Shown here piece by piece: positions 1 through 8,831 of a stretch of 64,000 nt of DNA. Below the pieces are notes generated by a model. That model was not told the origin of the DNA and ran no database searches. It saw only the letters and a list, made by a program, of their open reading frames with translations. Within the stretch, counting starts at the first letter, position 1, and every line of letters starts with the position of its first letter. Source of the DNA: an uncultured Ruminococcus sp. (GTDB lineage: Bacteria > Bacillota > Clostridia > Oscillospirales > Acutalibacteraceae); contig CATXZD010000012.1 of assembly GCA_958403905.1 (NCBI GenBank), positions 24,275 through 88,274 of the forward strand, read 5' to 3'. The position numbers were made by a program, and so were the translations under genes.

Positions 1-1
1 A

Positions 2-3000
2 TTTTTGTGTGAGCTTGCTTACAAGATTTGTTGTAGAGTTTTCAGCAGTTCCGCTTGCATATTCATAATCGGTAAAGAATACGCTGTTGCCTTCACCACG
101 GCTTGTTTTTATTTGCGTTGTCCTGCCGAAATTATCGGTTGTGGTTTTTGCAATAACACCGTCATTGCTGACGAACGCATTTTCGTTTTCGTCTGTACCT
201 GTGGTTATAGTTTTAGTCTGACCGTTGATTGAGGTTTTTTCAACTTGATTTCCGTTGGAATCGTAACCCAAGTAATACGACAGACTGCCGTCATTGTTTT
301 GACGGTACTCACCTGTAAGAGTGCCGCTGAAATCATAGTAATAATATGTAGTTGTACCGCTTGATTTATCAACAGATTTTGCCACCAAGCCTTTTTTGTT
401 GTAGATAAATTCAGCTATTACTCCTGTTTCAGAGGTTAATTTTGTAATATTATCATACTTATCATATGTGTACTGAATATAGTCACCGTTTGCATAAGTC
501 GTTTTCGTGAGATTGCCGTTACTTGCGGAATAGGTGTTAGTAACAAGAGCAGTATCTCCGATTTTGGTTGAAATCAGATTGTTGTATACATCATAATTAA
601 ATGTATAGCTAAATCCGTTATGCGTAATAGCGGAGATGTTGTTTGCACCGTTGTATGAATACTGATTTTGAGCATTGCCGGTTTTTATGCTTGTAACATT
701 ATTGCCTGCATTGTATGTGTAATTTGTGATATTACCCTTGCCGTCAGTAACAGAAGTTTTATTACCTTTTGTATCATAGGTGTAGGTTACAGTGTTGCCG
801 GCTTCATCTGTTTCGGAAGTTGCATAATTACCTGTGCTGTCATACTCAGTGCTTGTCTGCATATATGTTTTTGACTTATCAATGCTTTCGGATACTACTT
901 CATAGTCGATATATTCATCATTTTTATTTGATGATTCGTCGCCGCTTGATGAATTGTCAGTAGTATATCCTAATGGTGCAATATTAAGCATAGCATTATA
1001 TGCAGTCATTGTGTTCCCATTATAACCGTAAACAAAGGCAAATGCAACATAATTTATAACTTCGTTGTCCTTTTGAGGGATTACCTCCATACTTACGGTT
1101 TGCTGATGTGTAGTTGCACTGTTAAATTCTTGATAATGTGTTTCGGGAACAGGATTGCCCTCATAGTAGATATTAAGAGCTATACCAAAGGTTCTGTGAT
1201 CTTTTGTTAAAGGTACAGAATCAGCTTTTGCTTGTCCCGCAATATTAAATCGAACCCCTGCTTTGCCGACCTTGACATTCTGATAAATATATTTATTACC
1301 GAGACCTTTGCTTTCGTTCGTTCCGTCATCAGCTACATTATCGTTATTTGTCGGTTCTGTTGATTTAACCTCATAGGTTTTCTTGACAGTGCGAGTTACA
1401 TAGCCCTGCTCGGTTTTTATAGCATTGCCGTACTCATCATATGTTGTTATGCTGTCGTTAGTTTCTGTTTCTGTAACGGTTTCACAATAAGTTGCAGGCT
1501 GAGTTTCCTCAGTACTGCTTTCATCACCGCTGTTTTCATTTGATGTGTTTTCGTTATTGCTGTTTCCATCTGTTGGTTCAGGCTCACCCGAAAGAATTCC
1601 CGGCTGTCCGTTTATTACGGTCGAATTATCTTTGACGGAAATAGACTTGTTTTCTTCATTAAGCCAATTTTCGTTTGTTTCAAAGTTGCTGTTTTGCAGG
1701 GCGTTAAAGTCACTTGCGGTATTGCCCTCTTCAAACTGCAAGCAATCAAACCAAGCTGTGCCTGATGCATATCTTATAAGACAATATACTCTTATTTTTG
1801 CAGTCGTTGTGGGAACATTTGCTGTTACGCTCAGTCTTTGCCATTCCTGTGTACCATCAATACCAATGCTGTTTACCTCTTTTACTGTTTTGTCTGAGGA
1901 ATCAAGGCATTTAACTTTTAGAATGGCACCGATTGCTCCGCCACTGTAAATCTGCTTTATATCTTTTGTTTTTACATAAGCAGAAAAAGTAACATCCTTA
2001 CCGTTGAAATCAGTTGTGTTAAATTGATGTGCAGCTCCTGTAAAGAAAGCTGAATTAGAGTCACTGACAGGGTTGTTTACCTTGATCGATGTTGTGCCGA
2101 GGTATTGTACCTGTCCGTTTTCCTCGGTAGGCTCGGATGTATCAATTACTGCCGTACCTCCACTGCTTACAACACCGTTTCGGTCGCCGTTTGACTTGAA
2201 ATAGTAACCGTTGCTTTTTATTTCATTTTGCTCGGTGGATTCGGTTATATAGTTCTTTGTATATGATTCTGCTCCGCCTGAAATTAGTAATTCGTTACTG
2301 CCATTGCTGAGATAACCGTTTGCGTTAAGAACGGATACAGTTTCGCCGTTGTTATTAAAGGTGTGTGTTTCGCTCCTGCTCTGACGGTCGGTAAATGTTG
2401 TTGTATTGTCGTTATTATACTGAATGTTAAGATAGTTACCCTCAGCATTGTCAGAGCCGTATTCCTTTACGCAGGTTACCTGATTATTGCTGTTGTATGT
2501 ATAGCTGTATTTCAGACCTTTTGTGTCGTTGGAATCACTGCAATCTCTCTGCTCAACCTTATTCAGTAACCTGTCGGGTGAGGGTTGAGTATAGTAGAAC
2601 CACGAAAGCTTTTCTCCGGGGGATTTTACGCAAGCCAAGAATTGATTTGCATAATATGAAAAGCCTATGACATTGCCGTCAGGCAAAGTGATATTATTAA
2701 CTCTCGGTTCGCTGTTGCCGGAATAATACGCATAATTGATGCTAAATTCTCTGCCTGAACCATCGGTGATTTTTGTAAGATTTCCCAACGAATTATATGT
2801 GTATGTGATTGTATTGTTGTGTTCGTCCTTTTCCAAGAGAAGCTTTCCGCCGTTTGAGATAAGCTCATAGGTCTGGGTTATAGAGCCGTTGTCAATATAT
2901 ATTCCGTTATCATCAACGGTCAATGTCAAACCTGCACCATCTTCGTCTGACCACTCGTCTTTGTCGTCTGATTTTTTGAGATAATGGTCTGTGCCGTCTG

Positions 3001-4708
3001 CATCAGTATAGATATAATTGTAACCTGCTTTAGTCAGATTAGTGTCAGTTACTTCACGCACATACTGATTAAATGAGAACTGCCAACCATAACCGCTTGG
3101 AGAGCCATTTTCAAATATTTTATTATAATTTATGCTGTTATAAGTTGCTGTTATTGATACAGGCATTCTTGAACCTGTACCCTGGTAAATACTCTGGTTG
3201 ATTACAAGATTTCCAAGATAATCGGAAACAGAAACGGTTGCATTGTGTCCTGCATTCACCGTATGATACGCAAGATTGCTTTCCATTCCCGTGAAGTCTT
3301 TATATGTATATGTAAGTGATGGAGTTTCAGATGCTTTTACACCAGACTGAATAGTCAATATATTTGAACCGATAGTATCAAATGCTTCAAATGCTATTGA
3401 TATTTTTGAAGCATTGTTATCGCAGGCATCTTTCATAGCTTTAGTTATATCAAATGAGAAGTATGTGCTGTTATCATATGTTAATGTATCATAATCAATA
3501 ACATCATCGCTATAGAATTTAGACGACCCTGATTTTAATTCAGCACTATGAGCCTTTATTACAATCGGACTATCTGTGCTTTTAGTTAAAACACTTTCTC
3601 CGTTAATTGTTTCAAAATTAATTTTCGCATTTACAATTTTTTCTCCGGGATTTAAATTGGGAATGTAATTAATATCAGTATATACATAACCGTTGTTTTT
3701 TAAATAATACGGTCCATACGAAAGTACATTATTATTATTGATTTGCTGAAAACTTATTTTTGAATTTAACTTATATGTAAGCTCCGGGTCAATAGTAATT
3801 GGAAAGCTTCTGCCGATAGAATGTATAAACCAAAAATCTGCGGTCAGCTTTACATTGAGATTACTGCCTTTTTGACTCTCAATACTTAATTTAAGCTGTG
3901 TGCTTGTTTCACCTTTAGCATCAATCATATATGGTGCAACAATTCTATAAACCTCTTTATCACTCTTGTTACAGAGTGATATTGTGTAGTCATCAACCTG
4001 TTTTGCCGTTAAGTTTTTGATTTTGTATGTAATATCAAATTCATTCTGAACATCAGATGATTTGAGAATAATATTTTCCTTTATGCCTGTTGATGTAACG
4101 AAATACTGTAAATCGACATTTTTAAATACATCTTCATAGAGCGTTTCAGAAGTTAGATTCTTGAGTGTGGTAAACTTATCGTTACCGCTGAGTTTAGTAT
4201 TATCTTTAATTATTTTTGCTTTGCTTTTATTTGCATTATCATAACCCCAACTGATTGAGTAATCGTCTGAGGTTAGTTTAATCATATTGTTTTTCTTTAC
4301 TTTGTTAGAAAGCTTAATGTCAATATTACTGCTTTTATTTGTGTATTCTTCAGACGACGCTTCGTCAGCAGTTGCATCGGATTTTTCAGCAACAAGTGAA
4401 TTGTTGTACTCAACCCACTTGCCGTTATCGCTTTGATAGTGGACAGGTACATCATATTCCGCAATCATAGTTGTGCCGTCGTCAAGCAAGAATTTTTTAG
4501 TGGTTTCTGTTCGTGCGGATGTGTCCTCAGCAACAATATTGCCTATTTCTTCTGCTTCGCCCTGAACATTATCAAAAGATGAATATGTTGTATTCTCTTC
4601 TTTATTGGCAATAGTTTCGGATAAAGCCTGAACAGGGATTGATGATATCATTGTTACGCACAAAACTATCGATACAATTGAAAGTAAATATTTAATTTTC
4701 CTACTCAT
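2..4708 (-). CDS. Secreted RHS/YD-repeat protein, 3' end outside window
   Basis: The frame is open from an ATG at 4708 to the left edge of the window, so about 1569 residues are visible and the C-terminus is missing. Residues 1-29 form a signal peptide ending near VQA. A long region of beta-rich sequence follows, then YD-type repeats from about residue 640 (TYTYNSLGNLTKITDGSG). A carbohydrate-binding-like beta-sandwich lies at about 870-990, then a Ser/Glu/Asn-rich linker at about 1020-1080, and a second block of YD repeats from about 1275 to the edge (YTYDTKGNKTSVTDGKGN). In known RHS/WapA proteins such repeats build a cocoon and a variable C-terminal toxin may follow, but no toxin is visible here. 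The stop was not seen. I translated both ends in the same frame and most of the interior, so a small frameshift is unlikely but not excluded. The role (surface protein or polymorphic toxin) is inferred. Confidence 0.85.
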   Translation of the reverse strand, partial: MSRKIKYLLSIVSIVLCVTMISSIPVQALSETIANKEENTTYSSFDNVQGEAEEIGNIVAEDTSARTETTKKFLLDDGTTMIAEYDVPVHYQSDNGKWVEYNNSLVAEKSDATADEASSEEYTNKSSNIDIKLSNKVKKNNMIKLTSDDYSISWGYDNANKSKAKIIKDNTKLSGNDKFTTLKNLTSETLYEDVFKNVDLQYFVTSTGIKENIILKSSDVQNEFDITYKIKNLTAKQVDDYTISLCNKSDKEVYRIVAPYMIDAKGETSTQLKLSIESQKGSNLNVKLTADFWFIHSIGRSFPITIDPELTYKLNSKISFQQINNNNVLSYGPYYLKNNGYVYTDINYIPNLNPGEKIVNAKINFETINGESVLTKSTDSPIVIKAHSAELKSGSSKFYSDDVIDYDTLTYDNSTYFSFDITKAMKDACDNNASKISIAFEAFDTIGSNILTIQSGVKASETPSLTYTYKDFTGMESNLAYHTVNAGHNATVSVSDYLGNLVINQSIYQGTGSRMPVSITATYNSINYNKIFENGSPSGYGWQFSFNQYVREVTDTNLTKAGYNYIYTDADGTDHYLKKSDDKDEWSDEDGAGLTLTVDDNGIYIDNGSITQTYELISNGGKLLLEKDEHNNTITYTYNSLGNLTKITDGSGREFSINYAYYSGNSEPRVNNITLPDGNVIGFSYYANQFLACVKSPGEKLSWFYYTQPSPDRLLNKVEQRDCSDSNDTKGLKYSYTYNSNNQVTCVKEYGSDNAEGNYLNIQYNNDNTTTFTDRQSRSETHTFNNNGETVSVLNANGYLSNGSNELLISGGAESYTKNYITESTEQNEIKSNGYYFKSNGDRNGVVSSGGTAVIDTSEPTEENGQVQYLGTTSIKVNNPVSDSNSAFFTGAAHQFNTTDFNGKDVTFSAYVKTKDIKQIYSGGAIGAILKVKCLDSSDKTVKEVNSIGIDGTQEWQRLSVTANVPTTTAKIRVYCLIRYASGTAWFDCLQFEEGNTASDFNALQNSNFETNENWLNEENKSISVKDNSTVINGQPGILSGEPEPTDGNSNNENTSNENSGDESSTEETQPATYCETVTETETNDSITTYDEYGNAIKTEQGYVTRTVKKTYEVKSTEPTNNDNVADDGTNESKGLGNKYIYQNVKVGKAGVRFNIAGQAKADSVPLTKDHRTFGIALNIYYEGNPVPETHYQEFNSATTHQQTVSMEVIPQKDNEVINYVAFAFVYGYNGNTMTAYNAMLNIAPLGYTTDNSSSGDESSNKNDEYIDYEVVSESIDKSKTYMQTSTEYDSTGNYATSETDEAGNTVTYTYDTKGNKTSVTDGKGNITNYTYNAGNNVTSIKTGNAQNQYSYNGANNISAITHNGFSYTFNYDVYNNLISTKIGDTALVTNTYSASNGNLTKTTYANGDYIQYTYDKYDNITKLTSETGVIAEFIYNKKGLVAKSVDKSSGTTTYYYYDFSGTLTGEYRQNNDGSLSYYLGYDSNGNQVEKTSINGQTKTITTGTDENENAFVSNDGVIAKTTTDNFGRTTQIKTSRGEGNSVFFTDYEYASGTAENSTTNLVSKLTQK

Positions 4709-4946
4709 AATTTTCTCTCCCATCATATTTTTTAGATTAGTGAATTAAACAATAATAAGACATACTATCTCATATGAAACACCACCTAAAAATCTTCTTA
4801 AACATCTTAAATGTTATCAAAGTAAATTATAAATAGTTAAATTATGTAACGAATCGTCGGATATTTGTATTGAATTGTAAAAAAGGCAGTTATTTAAGTG
4901 TAAATCCACTCAAATAACTGCCTTTTAAATCAGCATAAATATTATA
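4709..4946. other. Intergenic region upstream of the RHS gene
   Basis: This stretch separates the kinase stop at 4947 from the RHS start at 4708, both on the minus strand. It contains the kinase terminator at 4881-4926 and an AT-rich part that should carry the RHS promoter. ATCTT occurs twice 11 bp apart near 4790-4805. No clear operator was identified. Confidence 0.4.
4881..4926 (-). terminator. Rho-independent terminator of the kinase operon
   Basis: A 15-bp perfect stem (AAAAGGCAGTTATTT with its complement) extends inward by an AGTG/CACT pair around a short loop. It lies 20 bp downstream of the histidine kinase stop. A/T flanks on both sides could make it work in either direction. Confidence 0.85.
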
Positions 4947-5984
4947 TTAAGTCTTTTTTATATTAACAAGTAAAGCACTTAATGAAAATACATTGTCTTT
5001 ACATTCAAGATTTAGATTTCCGTTGTATTTTCTTACACATTTATTAATTGAATACAAACCGAACCCATGGTTAGACTTATCTTCTTTTGTTGTAGATATA
5101 TTATTGTTAACTATCCTAACCGGTTTATCAACAGGATTAGAAATGCAGATATGTACAGTATTTTCGGTTTCTTTCAGATTGATTTTAATTACTTTATTTC
5201 TATCTTTAATTTGTTTACATGCCTCAATTGCGTTATCCAAAGCATTACCGAATATAGTGCATATGTCAATAGGATCAATAAATTCAGCAGTAATGATTCC
5301 TTTTATTTGAATATCTATATCATCAGCACTTTGTTTTTTATCAGACACTAACGCATCTAATATATAGTTTCCCGTTTGCACAGAAGATATTTCATTTAAA
5401 AAATCAAAAGAACTGTCTAAATAGCTTTTAGCTGATACTAAGTCTTGTTTTTCAAGATATGTGTTTAAAACAATCAATTGATTCTTATAATTATGCCTAA
5501 ATTCCTTAAGTGATTGTTCTTTCTCCATTAATTTTTGGTAATAGTTAAATTGAAGTTTTGATTGTTCATTTGCAATCTCAGAAATCTTTTTATAATAATT
5601 CTTCGATGTTACATTTGATATAAATATTGGGTATGCCACACAAAATACAATTAGCAAAAACAAAAATGAAAACTCCAAAAAATAGTACCAAGATTGGTTG
5701 GTAAACTCTGTTTTAGGAATATAAGACAGTCCAAAAGCAAAAAGCGAAATAATATAAAGAGAGATTACAATAAATATTTTCAATACTCTTGGTATAAACA
5801 GAAAAAAGTTATTAAATTTGGAATGTAAATAATCTCTTTTGATAATTATCAAAATTATCAGTACACAAAATTCAATCGTAATATCGATTATTGATTTATA
5901 AAATTCATTAGCAACAAAAAAGTTTCCAACAAGAATTATTGACGATGTAACAGAAAAAATGATAGCCTGCAAAAGTGCAATCAT
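4947..5984 (-). CDS. AgrC-like GHKL sensor histidine kinase (possibly 5'-truncated)
   Basis: This 345-aa kinase has four visible membrane segments (about residues 5-26, 33-50, 66-88, 101-124), a dimerisation helix with the phospho-acceptor motif RHNYKNQL (His164), an N-box GNALDNAIEACK (247-257) and a G-box NHGFGL (305-310). This is the HPK10/AgrC class, which senses signals through a multi-helix membrane domain and phosphorylates a LytTR regulator. The partner lies just upstream (6840-6139). Six membrane helices are usual and only four are present. The two missing helices are encoded by the 51-codon frame at 6136-5981, which overlaps the kinase ATG in another frame, so the kinase may be a split gene. 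No agrB or agrD lies nearby, so its ligand is unknown. Confidence 0.9.
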   Translation of the reverse strand: MIALLQAIIFSVTSSIILVGNFFVANEFYKSIIDITIEFCVLIILIIIKRDYLHSKFNNFFLFIPRVLKIFIVISLYIISLFAFGLSYIPKTEFTNQSWYYFLEFSFLFLLIVFCVAYPIFISNVTSKNYYKKISEIANEQSKLQFNYYQKLMEKEQSLKEFRHNYKNQLIVLNTYLEKQDLVSAKSYLDSSFDFLNEISSVQTGNYILDALVSDKKQSADDIDIQIKGIITAEFIDPIDICTIFGNALDNAIEACKQIKDRNKVIKINLKETENTVHICISNPVDKPVRIVNNNISTTKEDKSNHGFGLYSINKCVRKYNGNLNLECKDNVFSLSALLVNIKKT

Positions 5985-6136
5985 ATATATACTAAAACAA
6001 TATATATGGGTATAAAAACAGCAATTATATAAATGAATACTCGTTTTAAAATAAGTCTACATTCAGTTGACTTAATTAAAAACAATGCGCAAGAAATTGT
6101 AGACAGTATAAGTTCAATAGTAAAGAAAATCAACAT
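5981..6136 (-). CDS. 51-aa two-helix membrane ORF, probable detached N-terminus of the AgrC-like kinase
   Basis: The ATG at 6136 lies 2 nt after the regulator stop, and the TGA overlaps the ATG of the kinase (ATATGATT), so all three genes would be translationally coupled. The product is two hydrophobic helices separated by a Lys/Arg-rich turn (STECRLILKR), matching the first two helices of a six-helix AgrC sensor. The junction is a short TA run (TATATATAT). Removing one TA unit would fuse this frame to the kinase without a stop. It could instead be an independent small membrane protein, or the gap could be a sequencing error. Confidence 0.5.
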   Translation of the reverse strand: MLIFFTIELILSTISCALFLIKSTECRLILKRVFIYIIAVFIPIYIVLVYI

Positions 6137-6138
6137 AA

Positions 6139-6840
6139 TCAAATTACATTATCATTGTGATAGGTGTTAAGTGCATTTAAAAATTTTGTATACCTATCTC
6201 TGCTTATTTTAGCTATTTCGCCATTAATGAGTTTTATGCTGTTTTTATCAAAAGATACAATAGAATTGAAATTAACAATAAACGATCTATGTGTTATAAA
6301 GAAGCAGTTGCTTGGAAGCAATGTATATACCTTATTGATTGATTTGGTGCATTGCAAACTGTCTTTTAAGGTTCTAATGATGCTATTACGTCCATTTGCC
6401 TCTATATAGACAATATCGCCGGTATAAATACTTTTATGTTCGCCCTCTGAATATACCAACACAGGATAGTGCATTCCTTTTATTCTTCTAAAAGAATCGA
6501 GTGCCTCATATAATTCTTCATCTTTTAAAGGCTTAATTAAGAACCTAAATGTATCATAAAGAAAGGTTTTATAAGCAATTTCCGGGAAACTCGATATGAA
6601 TACTATCATTGACAGCATATTCTTCTTTCTAATTTCCTTGGCTACTTCCAATCCATTTACATTAGGCATTTGGTAATCAAGAAAAACAATATCATAATTT
6701 TTGCTATTATTTAGTAACATCTGACCATCATAGAATATGTCTATGCATGTATCAAGATTATTCTTATTAGAATAGCTATAAATCTTGTCCTTTAACATTT
6801 CACAAAATAATGGTTCGTCATCACAAATTGCAATCAGCAT
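6139..6840 (-). CDS. LytTR-family response regulator (AgrA-like)
   Basis: The product has 233 residues. The receiver domain (1-120) carries the acidic pocket CDDE (6-9), phospho-acceptor Asp55 (IVFLDYQMP) and a conserved Lys in LIKPL. The LytTR DNA-binding domain follows (about 130-228; IYIEANGR and HRSFIVNF motifs). I chose the ATG at 6840 because GGTGA lies 7 nt upstream and the protein then begins MLIAICDDE, as in the family. A start at 6867 would add nine atypical residues. The gene leads an operon with the membrane ORF and kinase downstream. Its target is not obvious, and the neighbouring RHS gene is one candidate. Confidence 0.9.
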   Translation of the reverse strand: MLIAICDDEPLFCEMLKDKIYSYSNKNNLDTCIDIFYDGQMLLNNSKNYDIVFLDYQMPNVNGLEVAKEIRKKNMLSMIVFISSFPEIAYKTFLYDTFRFLIKPLKDEELYEALDSFRRIKGMHYPVLVYSEGEHKSIYTGDIVYIEANGRNSIIRTLKDSLQCTKSINKVYTLLPSNCFFITHRSFIVNFNSIVSFDKNSIKLINGEIAKISRDRYTKFLNALNTYHNDNVI

Positions 6841-7017
6841 AATATAATCACCAATCTTAAAATACAATTCGTTACAAAAACAACACCATTCACTACACGA
6901 TACCCCAAAATTCGCACAAAAATAAGTATTTTATTAGCGAAGAGTAATTCAGATTGGAGTGGTGAAAGTGATTTGGCATTCAATTTGGCATTTATTTAAA
7001 AAAATATTCGGATGAGT

Positions 7018-7350
7018 TTAGTCTGTATGTGATGAAAAATATTCATTCATTTTATCAACCATAAATAATAACATTTCTGATTGATCTGAAGTCCAGTTTT
7101 TTGTAATTTCAGTGATTAAGTTTTCTTGATGCTTCTTATCAGACAAATCAGATATCAAATTATCTACATTAGTATTAATTATGTCTGCTATAGTATCAAG
7201 CCTATTTAATGAAACATGAGTATGTCCACATTCAATTTGGCTGATATATCCCGTTGAAACCTCAAGTGCTTCTGCGAGTTCAGATTGCGTCATATGTGCT
7301 TTTGTTCTATATTTTTTTACTCTTTGCCCTATGGCAGCATAATCAATCAT
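7018..7350 (-). CDS. XRE-family transcriptional repressor
   Basis: A small DNA-binding protein of 110 residues with an N-terminal helix-turn-helix (about 5-62; YRTKAHMTQSELAEALEVS then TGYISQIECG), followed by a short helical tail. GGTGA lies 5 nt before the ATG at 7350. It is divergent from a second XRE gene at 7454, and the shared 100-bp region contains a palindromic candidate operator. The arrangement is typical of immunity or decision regulators at the edge of integrative elements. The regulated promoter is inferred from position. Confidence 0.8.
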   Translation of the reverse strand: MIDYAAIGQRVKKYRTKAHMTQSELAEALEVSTGYISQIECGHTHVSLNRLDTIADIINTNVDNLISDLSDKKHQENLITEITKNWTSDQSEMLLFMVDKMNEYFSSHTD

Positions 7351-7394
7351 ACTAATCACCACTTAAATTATATCAGTAATGGGTAAAATTAGAA

Positions 7395-7410
7395 GTGAGT
7401 TATAACTTAC
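7395..7410. promoter_or_regulatory. Palindromic candidate operator between divergent XRE genes
   Basis: The sequence GTGAGTTATAACTTAC is a palindrome with one mismatched pair, centred in the region between the two divergent XRE starts. Such dyads are typical binding sites for dimeric XRE repressors. Binding is inferred. Confidence 0.45.
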
Positions 7411-7453
7411 AATAATTTACTTATAGCTTAATATTTCCTAATATAAACACTAT

Positions 7454-7831
7454 ATGAAAATGAATAATGACGTAGGAATATTTATAAAACAAAAAAGAAT
7501 TCAAAAACATATTTCTCTTAGAGCCTTTTCTCGGGAAGTTGGAATTTCTGCTGAATATCTTTCTAAAATAGAAAATGGCTTTAGAGCGGCTCCTAATGAA
7601 GAAGTGCTTGCGAAAATTGCAACTAAATTGCTGCTATCTCCTGAAGAAAAAGAAAATCTTTATGATTTAGCAGCAGATTCAAAGCCATATTTATCATTAG
7701 CCTCGGATTTGCTTTTATATATTAAGCAAAATAAAAGCATACATAAAGCGTTGAGATTGGCAAAGCGATGTGATGCTGATGAAGAAGATTGGCAGAATTT
7801 TATTGAATTCTTATCTAAAAAATACTTATAA
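7454..7831 (+). CDS. XRE-family transcriptional regulator
   Basis: A 125-aa protein with an N-terminal HTH_XRE domain (about 8-70; IKQKRIQKHISLRAFSREVG, then SAEYLSKIENGFR), followed by an all-helical C-terminus. It is a common first gene of the accessory module in Clostridial integrative elements. It is divergent from the XRE gene at 7350. Hairpin AAAATCC/GGATTTT at about 7841-7868 follows the stop. The protein ends LSKKYL. No ribosome binding site better than weak was seen before the ATG at 7454, so the exact start (MKMNND or MNND) is uncertain. Confidence 0.8.
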   Translation: MKMNNDVGIFIKQKRIQKHISLRAFSREVGISAEYLSKIENGFRAAPNEEVLAKIATKLLLSPEEKENLYDLAADSKPYLSLASDLLLYIKQNKSIHKALRLAKRCDADEEDWQNFIEFLSKKYL

Positions 7832-7912
7832 ATATCACTAAAAATCCGAGTTATAAGCTTGGATTTTCTTTTAGAATAAGTGTGTACTTTCAAGTACACG
7901 CACGAAAGGCGA

Positions 7913-8113
7913 ATGTTCGTGGTTGATACAAAGGAAAAAATAATTTATCAATTTGATATTAAATGTCCATGTTGCAGTAAACGATTGATGACAATTAATT
8001 TGTCACAATATAAGAGACCTATTGTAAGTATATTTTCAAAGGACGACAGCGGAACACATAATACCGAAACACGATGTCCAATATGCAAATCCTTTGTTGC
8101 AGTTGATGTATAA
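7913..8113 (+). CDS. Small zinc-ribbon protein of the mobile element
   Basis: A 66-residue product with two paired-cysteine knuckles, CPCC near the N-terminus and CPIC near the C-terminus, giving a likely four-cysteine zinc ribbon. AAAGG lies 3 nt before the ATG at 7913. A GTG at 7919 has better spacing and may be the true start. It lies between an XRE regulator and a sigma-like gene. No specific family is recognised. A nucleic-acid-binding role would be a guess. Confidence 0.55.
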   Translation: MFVVDTKEKIIYQFDIKCPCCSKRLMTINLSQYKRPIVSIFSKDDSGTHNTETRCPICKSFVAVDV

Positions 8114-8345
8114 AATTAAATATTAAACTTAGTACGAGCCTACAGCCGGAAACGCTGATTACATTTTCAGTAGGAACGAGCTTACGAAATGCCGACAAGT
8201 TATAGCTTTTAATGCTATTACCTGTCGGCAATATTTTTTGCCCTCTTTGCGTTAAAAGCAGAAAGGACAATTATGTTTTTCAGAAACAGAAGCCCTCCAA
8301 TCGACCTGAATTAATAAAAATTCAGATTGATTGGAGGAAAATTAA
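8114..8345 (+). promoter_or_regulatory. Structured leader upstream of the sigma-like gene, with terminator
   Basis: No coding sequence is seen here. Two ACGAGC-TAC motifs flank a possible helix (CCTAC with GTAGG). A strong hairpin GCCGACA/TGTCGGC with an inner ATAGC/GCTAT helix, followed by six Ts, lies at 8191-8239 and looks like an intrinsic terminator. A second hairpin (8299-8333, CTGAATT/AATTCAG core) directly precedes the GGAGG ribosome binding site. The layout suggests a short RNA, or an attenuated leader for the gene at 8346. No known riboswitch class was recognised. Confidence 0.45.
8191..8239 (+). terminator. Rho-independent terminator inside the leader
   Basis: GCCGACA pairs with TGTCGGC, the inner ATAGC pairs with GCTAT, and a run of six Ts follows 4 nt later. 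Confidence 0.75.
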
Positions 8346-8831
8346 ATGGATGATAATCGTCCAAAACGAAGAAAATCAAAGGATAATCCTTATACGATTT
8401 TTGAAGAGAACGGAAAATTTTATGTTATTTTCACAGACGGGCAAGGTGATGAAAATAGAGTTGAAGTTAATAATGATGTGTTTAGCTTGTTTAATGATAA
8501 TGAACTACAAGATATTTCTCAGTTAAACGAGTTTGATAGGCACATTGAACATTCTAAGCAATCAGAGAACACTCTACATAAGAAAACGCTGTCTGATAAT
8601 ATTCAGTTTGAAGATATCATTATTTCGAAAATAAGAAGCGGAAAATTAAAGGAAATGCTTGTTTGTCTTCCGCCATTGCAGAGAGAAAGAATAATCCTCT
8701 TCTACTGGGAACGATTTAACTGTTCTGAAATTGCAGAAATTCAGGGATGTACGAGGCAAGCTGTTTCGTTAAGCATTAGACGAGCAAGAAAAAAGCTAAA
8801 AGATGAAATTCTTAAAAAGGAAAATATTTAA
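8346..8831 (+). CDS. RNA polymerase sigma-70-like factor (region 4) of the mobile element
   Basis: A 161-aa protein. The first 90 residues are polar and unrecognised (an FEENGKFYVIFTDGQG stretch predicted as beta strands). Residues about 95-155 form a sigma region-4 helix-turn-helix: LPPLQRERIILFYWERF, then CSEIAEIQGCTRQAVSLSIR. A strong ribosome binding site, GGAGGAAAATTAA, precedes the ATG. Proteins of this kind are regular members of Tn1549/CTn-type modules, where they may control recombinase or transfer genes. Region 2 is absent, so it may be a DNA-binding regulator rather than a true sigma factor. It is followed by a terminator at 8917. Confidence 0.75.
   Translation: MDDNRPKRRKSKDNPYTIFEENGKFYVIFTDGQGDENRVEVNNDVFSLFNDNELQDISQLNEFDRHIEHSKQSENTLHKKTLSDNIQFEDIIISKIRSGKLKEMLVCLPPLQRERIILFYWERFNCSEIAEIQGCTRQAVSLSIRRARKKLKDEILKKENI

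Noticed and set aside
4840..6890. Shared word TGTAACGAAT upstream of the RHS gene and of the regulator at 6840
   Set aside because: It has no 20-bp partner and the surrounding DNA is very AT-rich, so chance is likely.
6868..7017. Frame ending SDLAFNLAFI on the plus strand
   Set aside because: It is very short and starts nowhere clear. It may be the tail of a gene cut by the mobile element, but this cannot be shown.
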